A stretch of DNA of 64,000 bases, taken from Symsagittifera roscoffensis. Its lineage: Eukaryota > Xenacoelomorpha > Acoela > Convolutidae. Shown one piece after another: positions 34,760 through 46,336 of the stretch. The notes beneath the pieces were generated by a model. That model was not told the DNA's origin and searched no databases. It saw only the letters and a list, made by a program, of their open reading frames with translations. The translations under genes were made by a program, and so were the position numbers. Each line of letters starts with the position of its first letter. Within the stretch, counting starts at the first letter, position 1. The stretch covers positions 51,848,312 through 51,912,311 of the forward strand of contig NC_087066.1 in the NCBI RefSeq assembly GCF_963678635.1. The letters run 5' to 3'.

Positions 34760-35665
34760 ACATTCGACCAGAATGGACAAAAGTGCAATTTCGAATTGAT
34801 GGCCGTCGACCTTGAGAATTGGCAGTTTTAGTAGATTAGCAACGTTATTTGAACGATTAGACAAACTGTGAAGGTCGGGATATTCTGGTAATTTAAATTT
34901 TTAAAATTTCGAATGATGACGTCATATTTCTGAGAAGGGTTGAAACGGCCATGCTGGAGAAAAATCAGAAAAGAAACACAACAACAACGAAGGTTGCGAT
35001 AGAAACAACGACGAGAAATAGAAAAAGACAACTGGAATTTATCTGAGACCACTCCGAAATGTAACGATTGTGTCGCTACAATCGTTACAGAGCTATTCAC
35101 GCAAACGGTGAAGGGTGTTGGGACAGTGTGTCCAGCCTTCCGGAGAGGAAATAAGGACGTTATTTCCCCGGATTCAAGAATCCGGAGGGGTCTTGAGACT
35201 GAACTTAAACTGTTTTATACGAACTTTTAGCTTTCTAGTCATGTCCTGAATTGAATTTAATAAACATCTGGATTCACTTTCTGATAATGAGAAGCTAGGA
35301 GTTGAGGGAAAAGGTTGATCCATCGTCGATGGAGATGATGATTTTTATCTACTGAACAAAAACGAAAGCAAAATAACAAATAGTAGTAGCCCTGTTTTTA
35401 GGAGTGACCTCGTGGTCTGGAGATACTGAGACCCAGTCATGAGTTCACTAATTTTGCATGTAATTAAGTTAATTTGAGCGTTCTGGTCGAAGCCGGAGAA
35501 CAGTAGCGTTTTTGTCGACCCGATGTTAGAAAGACCATCGAAACAACTGGCTTTGGTAGTGACGGTGAAAAGCATGCATTTTCTTAGACGCTGGCCAGTC
35601 GTTTTATAGGTTAGATTTATTTTCCGTCGATGTGTACTTCCGTGCGAATGTTACATAGATTTTTT
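34760..35665 (+). repeat. R1, copy 3 (uninterrupted reference copy)
   Basis: Diverged but collinear with 15,800-16,735. It holds CATTCGACCAGAATGG, the CCTTCCGGA...TCCGGAGGGGTC pair (35,137-35,195), TTTAGCTTTCTAG, TTAATAAACATC (possible polyadenylation signal), GGTTGATCCATCGTCGATGG, TAGTAGTAGCCCTGTTTTTAGG and GTGACCTCGTGGTCTGGAGATACTGAG. It shows what the LINE-1 and MITE target sites look like without insertions. Class unknown. Confidence 0.7.
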
Positions 35666-37617
35666 TATGGCGCTCTTGGGTGTTATTCTTTAAGCATCAT
35701 GACCGGCAGGATCGTTAACGAGCACTCCGCGCCGAGCGGGTGCTCATAATGGCGCCCTTAATAAGGCCCTAGCCGCCGGAGTGGAAGGGTAATCGGAACG
35801 CGGAAGCCTTCCGGATTCCCTTGAATAGCTTTTTAACCTAGTTAAGACCGAAAAATCACGAACCAGGAAGGGCGGGGGGATTCGGGGTCCCGTCATTTCC
35901 TGAGTGTTACGTGACCAAAAACACTTAAAGATATACAAGAAACCAAACAAAAAGTAGTATAGTACCTAGGAAAAACAAAAAACATAAAAAATAACCGAAA
36001 AAACCAAAAACAGTAAAAAAGTATAAAACCAGTAGAAATCATCCCCCCAGACAAGGTGATCCGACCCCCCCGTTTGTTGTTGTTAGATATAATGTTGTTA
36101 CAGGCATTTATATCAGTTGAGATCAATACGAGCAATTTTATGGCCCGTTTGTGGTGCTTGTACTGTAGGGTTATTTGAGTATTTAAGCACGTCAATGCTA
36201 ATTTGCGCTCAATCCGGAAGGGTCTCGGGATTAGTGAAGAAGACTGATCCGGCAAGCAGTTCAAGGAGCGACAAGAGGGGGCTCAACGACAACAACAATC
36301 GACTGTTCGGTATCGTTAACAATTTTGTATCCCTTTTGGTACAAAAAAGTAAGATAGTAATCTGTGGGGGGCTCGACAGTGCTGCACTGTAGTGACCCTT
36401 CACCGAACTGTGAATTTCCGAGTTAAGCACCTTAATTCGGGTATTGAACAAACCCGGAGGGGTATAGTTTTACTAGTATTATTACTTATACAGCCTATAT
36501 TAATTCTCTTAAATCGTTTTTCAGTGGAAAACACAATCAGCGGACCGGTTTTCAGGGTCAAAATAGCGATATTTCGATCCCCCCCACAAATCGCGATTTT
36601 TGAGATATCTACAATTTTTGAAACGGAAAAAAGCACTAAATTAGTGAGTTACATCGTAACTGCACTAGTATAATAGGCAGAACCGGATGAGTTTAGTTCA
36701 GAAGTGGTTGAAACTATTTGAGTACCAAAAACCGAATTTTAGTTTTTTTAAAAAAAACTAAACACTATAAAATAAAAAAAAATTTTAAAATTTTTGAGTT
36801 AGGACAGTAAAAATTGTTGTTCGGATAACGTCCACTAGTGAATCGACAGGTTTTAAAACCTGTTTGCCGATAACCTTCCGGGTTACAGAGAAATTGAACT
36901 TATCGTGTTTGATTTAGTGGATTCATCAATCCGGGGGGGGGGGGTACAAATAGCATAGTTTTTGGCAAATTTTTTCAACTAGAGCGTTTTAGATCGAGTT
37001 TTTCGCCATAAACTAGAAAAGTATAGGCCTTTTGAGCTCGGAGCAATATATTTTAGGCCAGTAAGACAAGAATTGCGAAAAAAAAGTTAGGTAGAACATA
37101 TAAGATAGCAATTTTTTTTTGATTTTGAAAAAAAAGACGTTTTGATTTATAAACTTGGAACTACTGGAAAAATCCAGTTGACCTTGGTACCTTTAGATTA
37201 TAAATTAGGTGAGCTTACTCATAGGAACATCAATTATTCAAAAAAAGTAAGCGTGAAAATTTTTTAAGGTTGTTGTAAGGTTGTCACTAATTTGGGAAGG
37301 TAGACCCTTCACGTTTTACACAATATTTTTTTGGAAAGCCCTTACACCCCTACCAAAAGGTAGTAACGGTCAAATAAGGCAAATTTACGCTGTTCTAGAC
37401 AAAAAGGAAAGGCTTAGGGCACCAGAAAACCTTAGTCAAGTCGAAACTAGGCTAGCGATAAGACCCTTCACCGTTAGGGTGAATCGTCAAATAAGAGGCT
37501 TAATTTCTATCCGAAAGACGATACACCCTTTCTAGTTAGTTCGAACAGCATAGTAGCATCGGAGAACGTATCCGGGAGGGTATCGGGTGAAAATTTAGAA
37601 AGTCCACGATAAGCTAT
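35666..37617. other. Intergenic stretch without recognisable genes
   Basis: No protein-like frame. Items seen: a GC-rich hairpin GAGCACTCCGC-GCCGA-GCGGGTGCTC (about 35,720-35,745); several copies of CCGGAAGGGTC/CCGGAGGGG words (near 36,212, 36,450, 37,569); CCTTCCGGGTT (36,884) paired with CAATCCGGGGGG (36,929), which ends in a run of about 13 G; and GACCCTTCAC words (near 36,395, 37,303, 37,461), whose reverse complement overlaps the same motif. It may be decayed R1-like sequence. Confidence 0.5.
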
Positions 37618-37865
37618 TTTTACTAACCCGGAGGGGTCCCAATCCGGAGGGTCACAGTTTTGCCAATCCCGAAGTTTCTTATTTTTACCAATCCGGAGGG
37701 GTCTTGTTTTTGCCAATCCGGAGGAGTCCCAATTTTGCAAATCCGGAGGGGTCCTATTTTTGCCAATCCGGAGGGGTCCCAATTCTGCCAATCCGGAAGG
37801 GTCCTTTTTTTGCCAATCCGGAGGGGTCCTAATCTTGTCAATCCGCAGGGGTATTGTTTTGTCAA
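37618..37865. repeat. 25-bp minisatellite with AATCCGGAGGGGTC core
   Basis: Ten tandem copies with the consensus AATCCGGAGGGGTC followed by about 11 T-rich bases ending in TGCC. The first copy is short and copies 3 and 10 have core changes. There are no unique spacers. The same core word occurs singly in R1 and in the spacer to the left, so the array probably expanded from one R1-like copy. The unit is not a multiple of three, so the open frames through it are not evidence of a protein. Confidence 0.85.
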
Positions 37866-38616
37866 GACTTAAGAATATAAACGAAAATATTATAGTAAAA
37901 GGTATTAGGTTATTAGGAGACAGGCTAGGAACGAGTGACTGCACTGGTAACTTGACTTTTATAAAAAACCAAACCAAAACAAAACAGGTCTAGACTCGGA
38001 TATTCATGACACAAAGTCTAAATTGAACAAGAGTGTGTAACTCATTGGTGTAGATTGAAATCCGAAACGTTTTTGAGAAAAGTGATTGCCCAGAGGATTT
38101 TAGTAGGACTAGCTCGGGCAGTCCGAAGGCAGATAGGTAACATAGGACTCGGCGGGTGAAATAGACGCCCACTTGAGGAAATTACTGCCTTCAAGTTTTG
38201 TCTGTTTGATGCAGCACCAAGCAGGGAAAGCTCTTTCTTTAGAAACAATATCGACTATTGTATTGCGACTGACTAAAAGTACAAAACACATGCGTTTTTC
38301 ATAGAAAATATTCCTATTTTTGATTATTTCTGGTTTTAAATCAATAGTATTTGTGCTTGATTGGGTAGTTGGAGCACTATCTTTTAAACAGACCGATATC
38401 ATCACACTGTGCTAGCTTCAGATTTTACAACTAATAATCAATCATTGTCACTAAATTGTATACACGCTGTACTCTGGTTACATACAATGATTCGTGGTCA
38501 CTATTTAATAGAAACTTTTGGAATTTATTGTGTTGTGTTGTTATTATCAGTAACAGATTAAAAGGACACTAGCAATCGAACTGAGTGTATAGGCAGTGAG
38601 AAGCGATAAATCAAAA
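37866..38616 (+). other. Region upstream of gag (copy B), possible leader
   Basis: About 750 bases with no convincing coding. If element E has a 5' LTR and primer-binding site they should lie here, but I find no TG...CA repeat that recurs after ORF3 and no clear tRNA-complementary site. The last 30 bases (GTGAGAAGCGATAAATCAAAA) lead directly into the gag ATG at 38,617. Confidence 0.4.
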
Positions 38617-41343
38617 ATGAGTTTAGACAAGTCAAGGATACCTAAACTAAGTGAACCCTCCCGGAAATTCATACCAGAGAAACAGAAAAAAGCAATGAAC
38701 GACCATTTTGTGGAGAGGGTCACACGAACGCGGACCGAGAAAGGGGAGACGGTTTCATGCAGAATGGTTGAGACCAGGAGTCAAAAGTCCTCAGAAGAGC
38801 GAAAGGCAATGCTAGAAGTGAAGGTCCATCCGGACCAGGCCATAGATGAGAACCAGGAGAGAAATAGACCGGAGGGGAAGGGAAACAGAAGGCTGGCGAG
38901 TGAATCTACTCCGGTAGAACAAGGCCAAGATTTTGCCACTTCCACCGGGACAATGGACCGAGAAGAGATGTCGGAACTGTCCGACATCTCTACTGAAATT
39001 GTGGCAACTAGAAGATCTCCCACAGACAACACCATGATGGCAGGCGGGACGAAGAAACAGGCAACGTCCTCATCGTTTTCAGAAAGAGTGAAGAACAATT
39101 TCGGAAACATCTTTCCATTTACCATGGGAGCGGGTACAGGCGATGAAAGAGAATCCCAGGAAGAAGAAGAGGACAACGACGAGCAAGTTGTCTTTGGATC
39201 TCGAGCCAGCCTCAATAGTTCGACTCAGGAGAATGAAGCATACACCGACAGAGGGACTGGCACCATGGACCAATTTGTTGTAGTGAGGACAAAAAGCAAC
39301 ACCACAAACACATCAGGCCAGTCAGGAGACTTAGTGAGTACGACGAATTCTGAAATGCGAACTGAGGAGAAACGAAACACAGGGCTAAGCAACGCACCGG
39401 CGGATCCAGAGGTGGATAATGAAAAGACGTCGAGGCAGAGAATCAAAGCCCGAATCTCGACCAGCACTAAGCTACCTGAGATCGACAGGGTGACACCGCC
39501 ACTTGTGACGCCACTAGTGGATAACGAAGTATCAATTGAAGAAGCCTTGACCAACATAGTGGGCAGCATAGGAGAACAGGAGGAACATATGTCCATAAGA
39601 ATGAGTGAGCTAGAGGGGGCAGTCCACGTCGAGACAGAAAGTCTGCGGGAATAAATATCGCGAATGACAAGGGAATTGGAAAAAAGAGAGTTACGGTTAA
39701 GAGACGACAAGGAGAAGTTGAGAATTCAAGAAGAGCAGACTCTTGGGACTCTTGACACAAAGATAGATGCGATGATGGAGCGGCGAACTCAGGCTATCAT
39801 GGATAGGTTGGACGGGCTACTAGGCAGCAAGAGTGGACCAAAAGTTGGGGAATCGAACTCGGGAGGACCCAGCAGGGAGCCGAGGGTGAAGTTCAAGGAC
39901 CAACAGAATAGGAGAAGGACACATGGATCTACTAGAGGCAGGGACAGTTCATCAGGCTATGCCACAAGGGATAATAGATCATGGGGCCCAAACATCAGAG
40001 GAAGTTCAACTGGCAATAGACAGACCTCAAACGAACGACCGACGCAAGGAACACATGCGACTGGGAAGGGTGATTCCAGGAACAGGAGTCATGCGAGCCC
40101 AGGGAGGAGTCATGCGAGCCAAGGAAGAAACAATCCGAGCAATTCGGACGGATGGGAAGTTCCAAGTACTGAACCCTTATCAGGGGGCAATGATACTCAG
40201 GCGGGACATTCAAGAGATGCTACATCAATGGCCACAGCCTTTGAACCTCTGAACAGGTCTTCGGAGACATTCCTTACGAGGTTATCTAGAACCAATGAAC
40301 GTAGCGAAAAGTCCAGAAGGGTTTTTAAGAAACCAAGATGCTACAAAGACGAATCTGATGGCTGTATTGACACCTGGATAGAAGTGATGAAACTGCATTT
40401 CGAGGAAGAGGACTTGTCAGAAAGGCAAGAATGCAGTGCGCTTACCAGTAATTTGGAAGGGACAGCCCTGAACTGCGTGATGGCCAAAAAGCAATACCAA
40501 TGGGACGCTGCGGAGAAAATCTTTGAATTCTTGTTAAATCGTTTTGGCTCAGGGGTGCAGGGACACCAAGCAATGATGCGCTTCGAGAAACGGAGGCAAC
40601 GTGAAGATGAGACGATAGACAAGTTTCTAGACAATCTGGAAATGCTGAGAAGGCGTAGCCAACCAGATGAGTCAAACAGAAGGATGAACCTGGCAGTAGC
40701 CTCAAAATTCATCGATGGTGTGAAGAACGATGAACTTCGAACAATGTTAGAGACACATTACACACCACTCTCAACCAATGCGCCAACACCAGAGGAGTTG
40801 AGAATCAAGTCAAAAGAATATCTTTTATTGAAACCTCCTTCGAGATCTGGATATTACAAGAACAATTATGGCAATTTTAACAATCGACCAGCAAACCAAG
40901 GGAACAACTGGTACAAACCAAGGGACGATATGGACAAGAGGCACTCTTGTGCAAATTGCTGTTCGACGGACCATCATGTGTCAGCAAGCCCAATTTACAA
41001 ACAGGGCATGAAAGCAATAGGCCTTAGCCTCGAGGACGAAGATGCGTCAGAAGTCGACCATGAGGATTTCATGAGAGGAGTAATTGCCAAATTCGGCCCT
41101 AGGTGCTTCTTTTGTAACTTGGAAGGTCATTTTAAATCAGATTGTCCGCAATTCTGGGATGCTGTAGCAGAAATCAAGCATCCAAGACATGAGGAAGCTT
41201 TATCGGGTTTGAAAGCCAGCAAGGCTCGCCTATTGAGTGAAGCGGAGGCGCGCAGAAAAGAAAAACCACAAGAGCTGGTAACAAAGAAGATGCAGGTGGT
41301 AATTGAAGAGACATGTGAACCGGAACCTCAAGATTGGTTATAG
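38617..41343 (+). pseudogene. gag: Gag with one in-frame stop
   Basis: Forms the particle that packages element RNA. I start it at ATG 38,617 (MSLDKSRIPKLSE). One reading frame runs to 41,343 with a single TAA at 39,652-39,654 (CGGGAATAAATA), so about 900 codons were once continuous. The N-terminal 350 residues are polar and Ser/Thr/Glu-rich; a coiled-coil part follows (KRELRLRDDKEKLRIQEEQ), then basic low-complexity repeats (NRSHASPGRSHASQG). The capsid-like region from about 40,340 has MKLHFEEEDLSERQECSAL and RFGSGVQGHQAMMRFEKRRQ. There are two zinc knuckles: a degenerate one (CANCCSTDHHVSAS) and an intact CCHC (CFFCNLEGHFKSDC). Unusually long for a Ty3/gypsy Gag. Confidence 0.85.
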
Positions 41344-42715
41344 GGCAGTCGATAGGGATGCTCTAAATAGAGTCCAGCAGGAATTGGTAACGAAGGAGAA
41401 CGAACAAAAGGTGAAGCTCGAATTGGAAAATGAGAAAATACAGGAAAAATTGAACGCCTTTGAGGCGTCAGAGGTCGAAGAAATGAAAGTACCAAGCAGT
41501 TTGAGCATGAAACTAAATGTGATCTTCGGGGAGAGGTTCGGTATGGTGCCACAAGGAGCCACGCACTGAGTCAAGAGCTGTGCGAGCACTACTAACAACG
41601 GGTGGCCCTCGAATAAAGAAACTTCATGGGCGTTATGTGGAAGTCTATGGACCGTATCAAGTGATGCTGAACGTGGATGGAATCAGTATCTATACTAGGA
41701 CATAAGTGACAACAGACAGTGACCAAATAGGGCAGATCTATTTGGGTGAAAAGGAACTTGAAGTCCGTAGGACAGGCCATGACGCCATGATGGAGCAAGA
41801 CGCGGTTCACATTGGATACGAAGCAGATGTGACTGCACATCTGCTCGACACCAACGGAAAGAAATTCGGAGTCACAGGGCTTCTGGACACAGGAGCGGTA
41901 GTTAGCGTGATGCCGATAAAAACTTGGGAAAGAATGGGCTTCACGAGAGAAGACCTGACTCCGACGAATCTCCGACTAGCGGCATCCAATCGAGGAGCAA
42001 TTTACGTAGCCGGAAGAACACCAATAACCGTCCTCCACATGGGAAGACGGGATCCTTGGATGAGCTTCCTGGTGGTAGAAAATTTGGGCGACGCCGACCA
42101 ATTCATCTTGGGCAGAGACTTCGTCAGGAATTTTGACGTGATGATTGACTTGAACAACGGTCTGATACGGATTAGAAACCCGGACCGGAAGGATGTTAAG
42201 GAACCAGTTAATAGGATAATAACAGATGAAAACAAGGTACCAATTTTTTTAGACAGAAAGGTAAAACTACGGCCGCGACAGGCTGTGGTAGCAATTTTTA
42301 GAATGAGGAATTTGAATTCTTTAAGTGATAGTAAACAGGTTTGTTTGGTATCGAATCCAAATAGTCAAAGTTGAGTGATCTTAGGCCGGAGCTTCTCGGT
42401 AACTCGAAACGGACTATGTGTCAGTGTGTTATTGAACACACTGGAAACCACGATTTCAATCCAGCGTGGAAAGAAACTTGGTTACGCTTTGCCGATGAGG
42501 ACCGACTCAGAAGAGACACAAAACTTGAAGAGATATAATGTGAAAGACTGTCCTTATCATGCTAATGAAGATAAAATTTTAAAAAGGATTAATGAATTAA
42601 AATCTATTCATAAACTGTTTTCAATGAAATCCGAAACGGACGACGGTTTGTCGAGCTAATCAAATTTTCCGGAACGCCCCTCGTCATATGAACTAGAATC
42701 TGACAAACCGGTTTT
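41303..42715 (+). pseudogene. pol: Pol N-terminus with aspartic protease (broken)
   Basis: After gag ends at 41,343, a second frame (41,303-41,569) reads a Lys/Glu-rich coiled-coil segment. The third frame then runs from about 41,610 with three in-frame stops (TAA 41,703, TGA 42,372, TAA 42,657). The retropepsin domain shows GLLDTGAVVSVMP with the catalytic DTG (Asp 41,886-41,888) and DQFILGRDFVRNFDVMIDL near its end. This enzyme would cleave Gag and Pol. The following 42,375-42,659 is the linker to RT (LGRSFSVTRNGLCVSVLLN, RGKKLGYALP). A frameshift near 42,715 enters RT. Confidence 0.85.
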
Positions 42716-44287
42716 TGCCAGAAATAGAACACTTAAAAGGGAAAATAGGCGAGGGAGATTTTGAATTATTGCGGGCGGTTTTAAATCGAAACGCGGATGT
42801 ATTTTCGAAACATAAGGCGGATATCGGTTGCTGTAACTTCGTCGAACACGAAATCGAACTTGAGGAAGGCGCCGTTCGCAATAGGGAAGGCGCAAGACGA
42901 ATGACGCCACATAAATTGGAAGCGTGCCGAGCGGAAATAGAAATGTTGCTCGAATACGACATGATAGAACCCTCGAAATTGCCATGGGCTTGTGGGGTAG
43001 TGATGGCAAAAAAGAAAGGGGGCAGCTGAGGTTTTGTTGCGACTTTCGCTACTTGAAAGCGGTGACAATAAAAGATGCGTACCCGATACCGCGAATAGAC
43101 GAGAGTCTCTCTAAACTTGGTGATGCCAAATTCTTCGCCACACTGGACTTGGGTTATGCCTTCTGGCAGGTCCCTTTTCAGAAGAAGGACAGAGAGAAGA
43201 CAGGATTCGCATGTGAATTGGGGTTGTACCAGTGGAATAGGATGACCTTCGACTTGTGCAACGCAACGGCCACTTTTCAAAGACTGATGGCTCAGGCTTT
43301 GACCAGAGTGACGAACAAGTACGGGAATCTCGTGATGTGTTACGTGGATGACGTTATCATAGCAACACCAACCCTGGAAGACCACATTGATCGGCTCGAT
43401 GAGGTCTTTGGATGCATGAAAAGAGCAGGCTTGAAATGCAGCCCATCGGAATGTGAAATCCTTAGGGATTCAATCAAGTATCTAGGAAGAATGGTGGACA
43501 GGCATGGTGTGAGGCCGGACCCGGAAGCAGTAGAGGCTGTGTTGACATGGAAGGCTCTCAGAACGGACACACAACTCATGAGCATCCTAGGGTTTGCCAA
43601 TTTTTACCTTGAGTTCATAAAAGGATATGCAGACAAGGTGTATCCCATGCAGAAGCTGATGCGCAACAAAGGAAAGAACTTAAAGCGGGAACTGTGCGAA
43701 GCGCCAGTGCTAGGCATGCCTACTGAAAAGGGCATGTATGTTCTTGACACAGACGCATCGGTAGTAGCCATCTCAGGAATACTGAATCAGGAGCAGGAAT
43801 GGAATGGAAGAACCGTTCTCCGTCCCATTGCATATGCCAGTAAGGTGTTAAGTGACACTGAGATGAAATGGTGCAACAAAAGCAGAAATCCTGGTTGAAG
43901 ACATACTCGATGGATCAGAGTTATATTGGTAGATGGATAGTGAGATTAGATGGCTACCACATGATAATCGAGCACAGGATGCGTGACAAACACCAGAATG
44001 CTGACAGCCTCAGCAAGAAAACCGACTTCTATGAAAGATTGGAACAGAAGCAAGCCAATCAGGCAGAAATCAAGCAAGGATTCTCGTTTCTGAACAAAGA
44101 AACCTATGAAGCGCTTCCCTTGACGAGATGGTTGGATAAGTCTGGACATCCAATCCCAGGACATCCTGAGTTACCTGTAGAGAAAGCAGCCGAGATAAAG
44201 ATTCTATCCAAGAAGGACCCGGTGCCCTTGGACCTGTTGCTGCGCTCAAACCTGGTCCAGCAGGAAATTCTCTCGGATGAACATTAA
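42715..44287 (+). pseudogene. pol: Reverse transcriptase and truncated RNase H (broken)
   Basis: The RT fingers start in 42,715-43,029 (ADVFSKHKADIGCCNFVEHE, KKKGGS). A one-base loss near 43,018 moves to the frame 42,924-43,898: LRFCCDFRYLKAVT, DAYPIPRIDESLSKL, ATLDLGYAFWQV (first Asp), LCNATATFQRL and YVDD at 43,341-43,352. The usual MPFGLCNA reads MTFDLCNA, a likely damaging change. RNase H begins VLDTDASVVAISGIL, but two internal deletions (near 43,680 and 43,883) remove its middle; it resumes as SWLKTYSMDQSYIGRW in the next frame (43,868-44,287), with DKHQNADSLSKK near the end. Not functional. Confidence 0.9.
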
Positions 44288-44911
44288 CAGCCTCTCATTT
44301 TTGGATAAAACGGTGCAGGTCACACCGCAAGTGATGCAGATGCTGGGTGGATTGTTAGAAAGAGAAGTGACCAGAGATGACCCCGAGTGGGCAGCAGCTA
44401 TGGCATCACTGACAGTCAGTGAGAAGATGAAGATCATGCCATCAAGACGACAACACAAAGAAAACGAGAGGGATTGTAGAACAATAGTTCAGCAACTAGT
44501 ATCCTCAATACCCCACGAGGTTTTAACCAGTACTTCCTACAGACGGAAAGAACAGGGGAACGATATGCAAAAGAAAACCGTTACCTTTGAGGACCAGGAT
44601 AAGGAAGGCGAGAAGGTTGAACGAAACCTGGGGCGAGATTGTTTGCCCGGGGAGACGAACAGTGAGAAGAGTCGGCGAGTTCAAGATGAACATCCGGGAC
44701 AAGGAAGTTTGTCCAGGGAGTCTGATGTAGATAAAAAAGTTCTGATGAGAAACAGGACCTGGAGAATAAAGTTTTTTGCCGGGGAGTTCAGATGGATGTG
44801 AGGAACGAACAAAACTGATCCGGATGAGGGGACGTGCTCTATTGCAGACTCTTCAATGAATGACAACTCCCGGAACTCGACATCTACTCAAACAGTAACT
44901 CGAGCTCAGGA
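44277..44911 (+). pseudogene. pol: Pol linker between RNase H and integrase
   Basis: Frame 44,277-44,801 reads SLSFLDKTVQVTPQVMQMLG, LEREVTRDDPEWAAAMASL and CRTIVQQLVSSIPHEV, then a charged Glu/Arg/Ser-rich stretch likely to be disordered. The end (44,800-44,911) has lost its frame. No enzymatic domain is recognisable; long connecting regions here are uncommon in Ty3/gypsy pol. Confidence 0.65.
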
Positions 44912-46336
44912 TTGGAACTGTCAGAGCTAGCGATCCACACACTGTTAGTGGAAACTCGAGCAAGGGATCTAGATAAGGAGGTATATCAAGATTCTGACAG
45001 TGATCGCTACCTCATACCAGGTGAAAGAGTCTTTGACAACGCACCAGATGATCTGGAAACAATAGCAGTATCGAAACGTTCGATAAGCTTGTTGCCGCAA
45101 AAAGAGGTAGTCAGTACTGACCTTCAACCGTTAAAACAAGAATCACAACCGTTGGTGAAGATTTGGTGCGTTAAGATGGAAGATAACAAGCATCAACCAG
45201 ATGAAATGACTAGTCAGATGAGGGTCATGAAGACGTACTTGAAGGCGAGATACAGACTCTCGGACTTACTAAAAGCACAGAGAAATGACCGCATGACGAG
45301 CAACCTGAAACGATGGATCGAAAATGGAGCTACGGACAAAGGCGATCTGGAGGAAGACAGTTATCGCATTCTGAGACAGTACTTTATGCAGAAAGAGGGA
45401 AGGTTACATCTGAACAAGGACTGGATCGTGGCTTGCAAGAGAAGAAAAGAGGACAAAGTCCTGTACAAATACAATGCGATAGTGTTGCCGCAACTCTATC
45501 AAACAGAACTTTTATTCAGGTCGCATGATCAAATGGGCCATCAGGGAATCGAGAAAGTATATCAGAGGACCATGAAGCACTTTGAGTGGCCTGGAATGAA
45601 AAAGGCATGCGAGACGCGGGTAACAGCATGTCTGTCATGCCAACAGGTCAAGGATCCAAGGAAGTTGCGATTTCCCTTGCAGTCGATCGAGTCATCTGAA
45701 TTTAACGAGGTGGTACAGATTGATCACCAAAAGATATGCATGACAGACAGTGGTTATAATCGAGTCTTAGTCATGATAGATCACTTCACGAAGTATGCAG
45801 AGGCCGTACCCTGCATAACTGCCTCAGCAGAAGAGACTTGCGATCACCTAATCAACACGTGGATAGCAAGACATGGTTGTCCGATGACGTTTCAATCGGA
45901 TAACGGAACAGATTTTGTGGGGGAACTTACGAAAGAGCTCATGCGACGTTCGCAGGTGGCTCAGGACAACTCCACGACATACCATCCCCAGACAAATGGC
46001 TTAGTGGAAAGGCAAAATAGAACGTTAGTGTCGATGCTGAGGGTATATTGTTCCAGGTACATGACTGATTGGGACAGATATATTCCACAGGTGATGGGAG
46101 CTTACAATAGCACGCAACATTCCACCACCGAAGTTAGTCCACACATGATGCTGACCGGACAGGAGAAGTCTTTGCCCCTGACTTTCTTCTACCCAGATTA
46201 TGAGGGAAAGAAAACGTCACCACAGGTCTATGAAAAGGATGTGATTAAACGTCAACAGGAGTTAAACGACTTATGCTCAACAGGCAAAATACTCAACAGG
46301 CACAGGCAAGGCAGAGGAAAAGATTCGACAAGATAG
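44912..46336 (+). CDS. pol: Integrase (open segment of pol)
   Basis: Joins cDNA to the host genome. In this 474-codon segment the first 200 residues are a linker (SKRSISLLPQKEVV, ARYRLSDLLKAQRNDRM). The zinc-binding HHCC motif is HDQMGHQG...CLSCQQ (about residues 205-245). The catalytic triad is complete with canonical spacing: Asp271 (VVQIDHQK), Asp330 (FQSDNGTDF) and Glu366 (GLVERQN), with 35 residues between the second and third. SPHMMLTGQEKSLPL follows. The frame is lost after NDLCSTGKI near 46,290, before the C-terminal DNA-binding part. As a domain it looks intact, but it depends on upstream frames that are broken. Confidence 0.9.
   Translation: MELSELAIHTLLVETRARDLDKEVYQDSDSDRYLIPGERVFDNAPDDLETIAVSKRSISLLPQKEVVSTDLQPLKQESQPLVKIWCVKMEDNKHQPDEMTSQMRVMKTYLKARYRLSDLLKAQRNDRMTSNLKRWIENGATDKGDLEEDSYRILRQYFMQKEGRLHLNKDWIVACKRRKEDKVLYKYNAIVLPQLYQTELLFRSHDQMGHQGIEKVYQRTMKHFEWPGMKKACETRVTACLSCQQVKDPRKLRFPLQSIESSEFNEVVQIDHQKICMTDSGYNRVLVMIDHFTKYAEAVPCITASAEETCDHLINTWIARHGCPMTFQSDNGTDFVGELTKELMRRSQVAQDNSTTYHPQTNGLVERQNRTLVSMLRVYCSRYMTDWDRYIPQVMGAYNSTQHSTTEVSPHMMLTGQEKSLPLTFFYPDYEGKKTSPQVYEKDVIKRQQELNDLCSTGKILNRHRQGRGKDSTR

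Noticed and set aside
37618-37865. Regular short repeats that look like a CRISPR array
   Set aside because: Units are contiguous 25-mers without unique spacers, the context is eukaryotic and there are no cas genes; it is a minisatellite.
37660-37993. Repeat-bearing frames reading ANPEGS-type units on both strands
   Set aside because: The 25-bp unit is not a multiple of three, so each frame cycles through all phases; not a protein repeat.
37866-38616. 5' LTR and primer-binding site of copy B
   Set aside because: No matching repeat after ORF3 (which ends in the gap) and no convincing tRNA-complementary stretch; not called.
42693-43385. 230-codon minus-strand frame opposite RT
   Set aside because: Shadow of the RT domain, whose YVDD and other motifs are on the plus strand.
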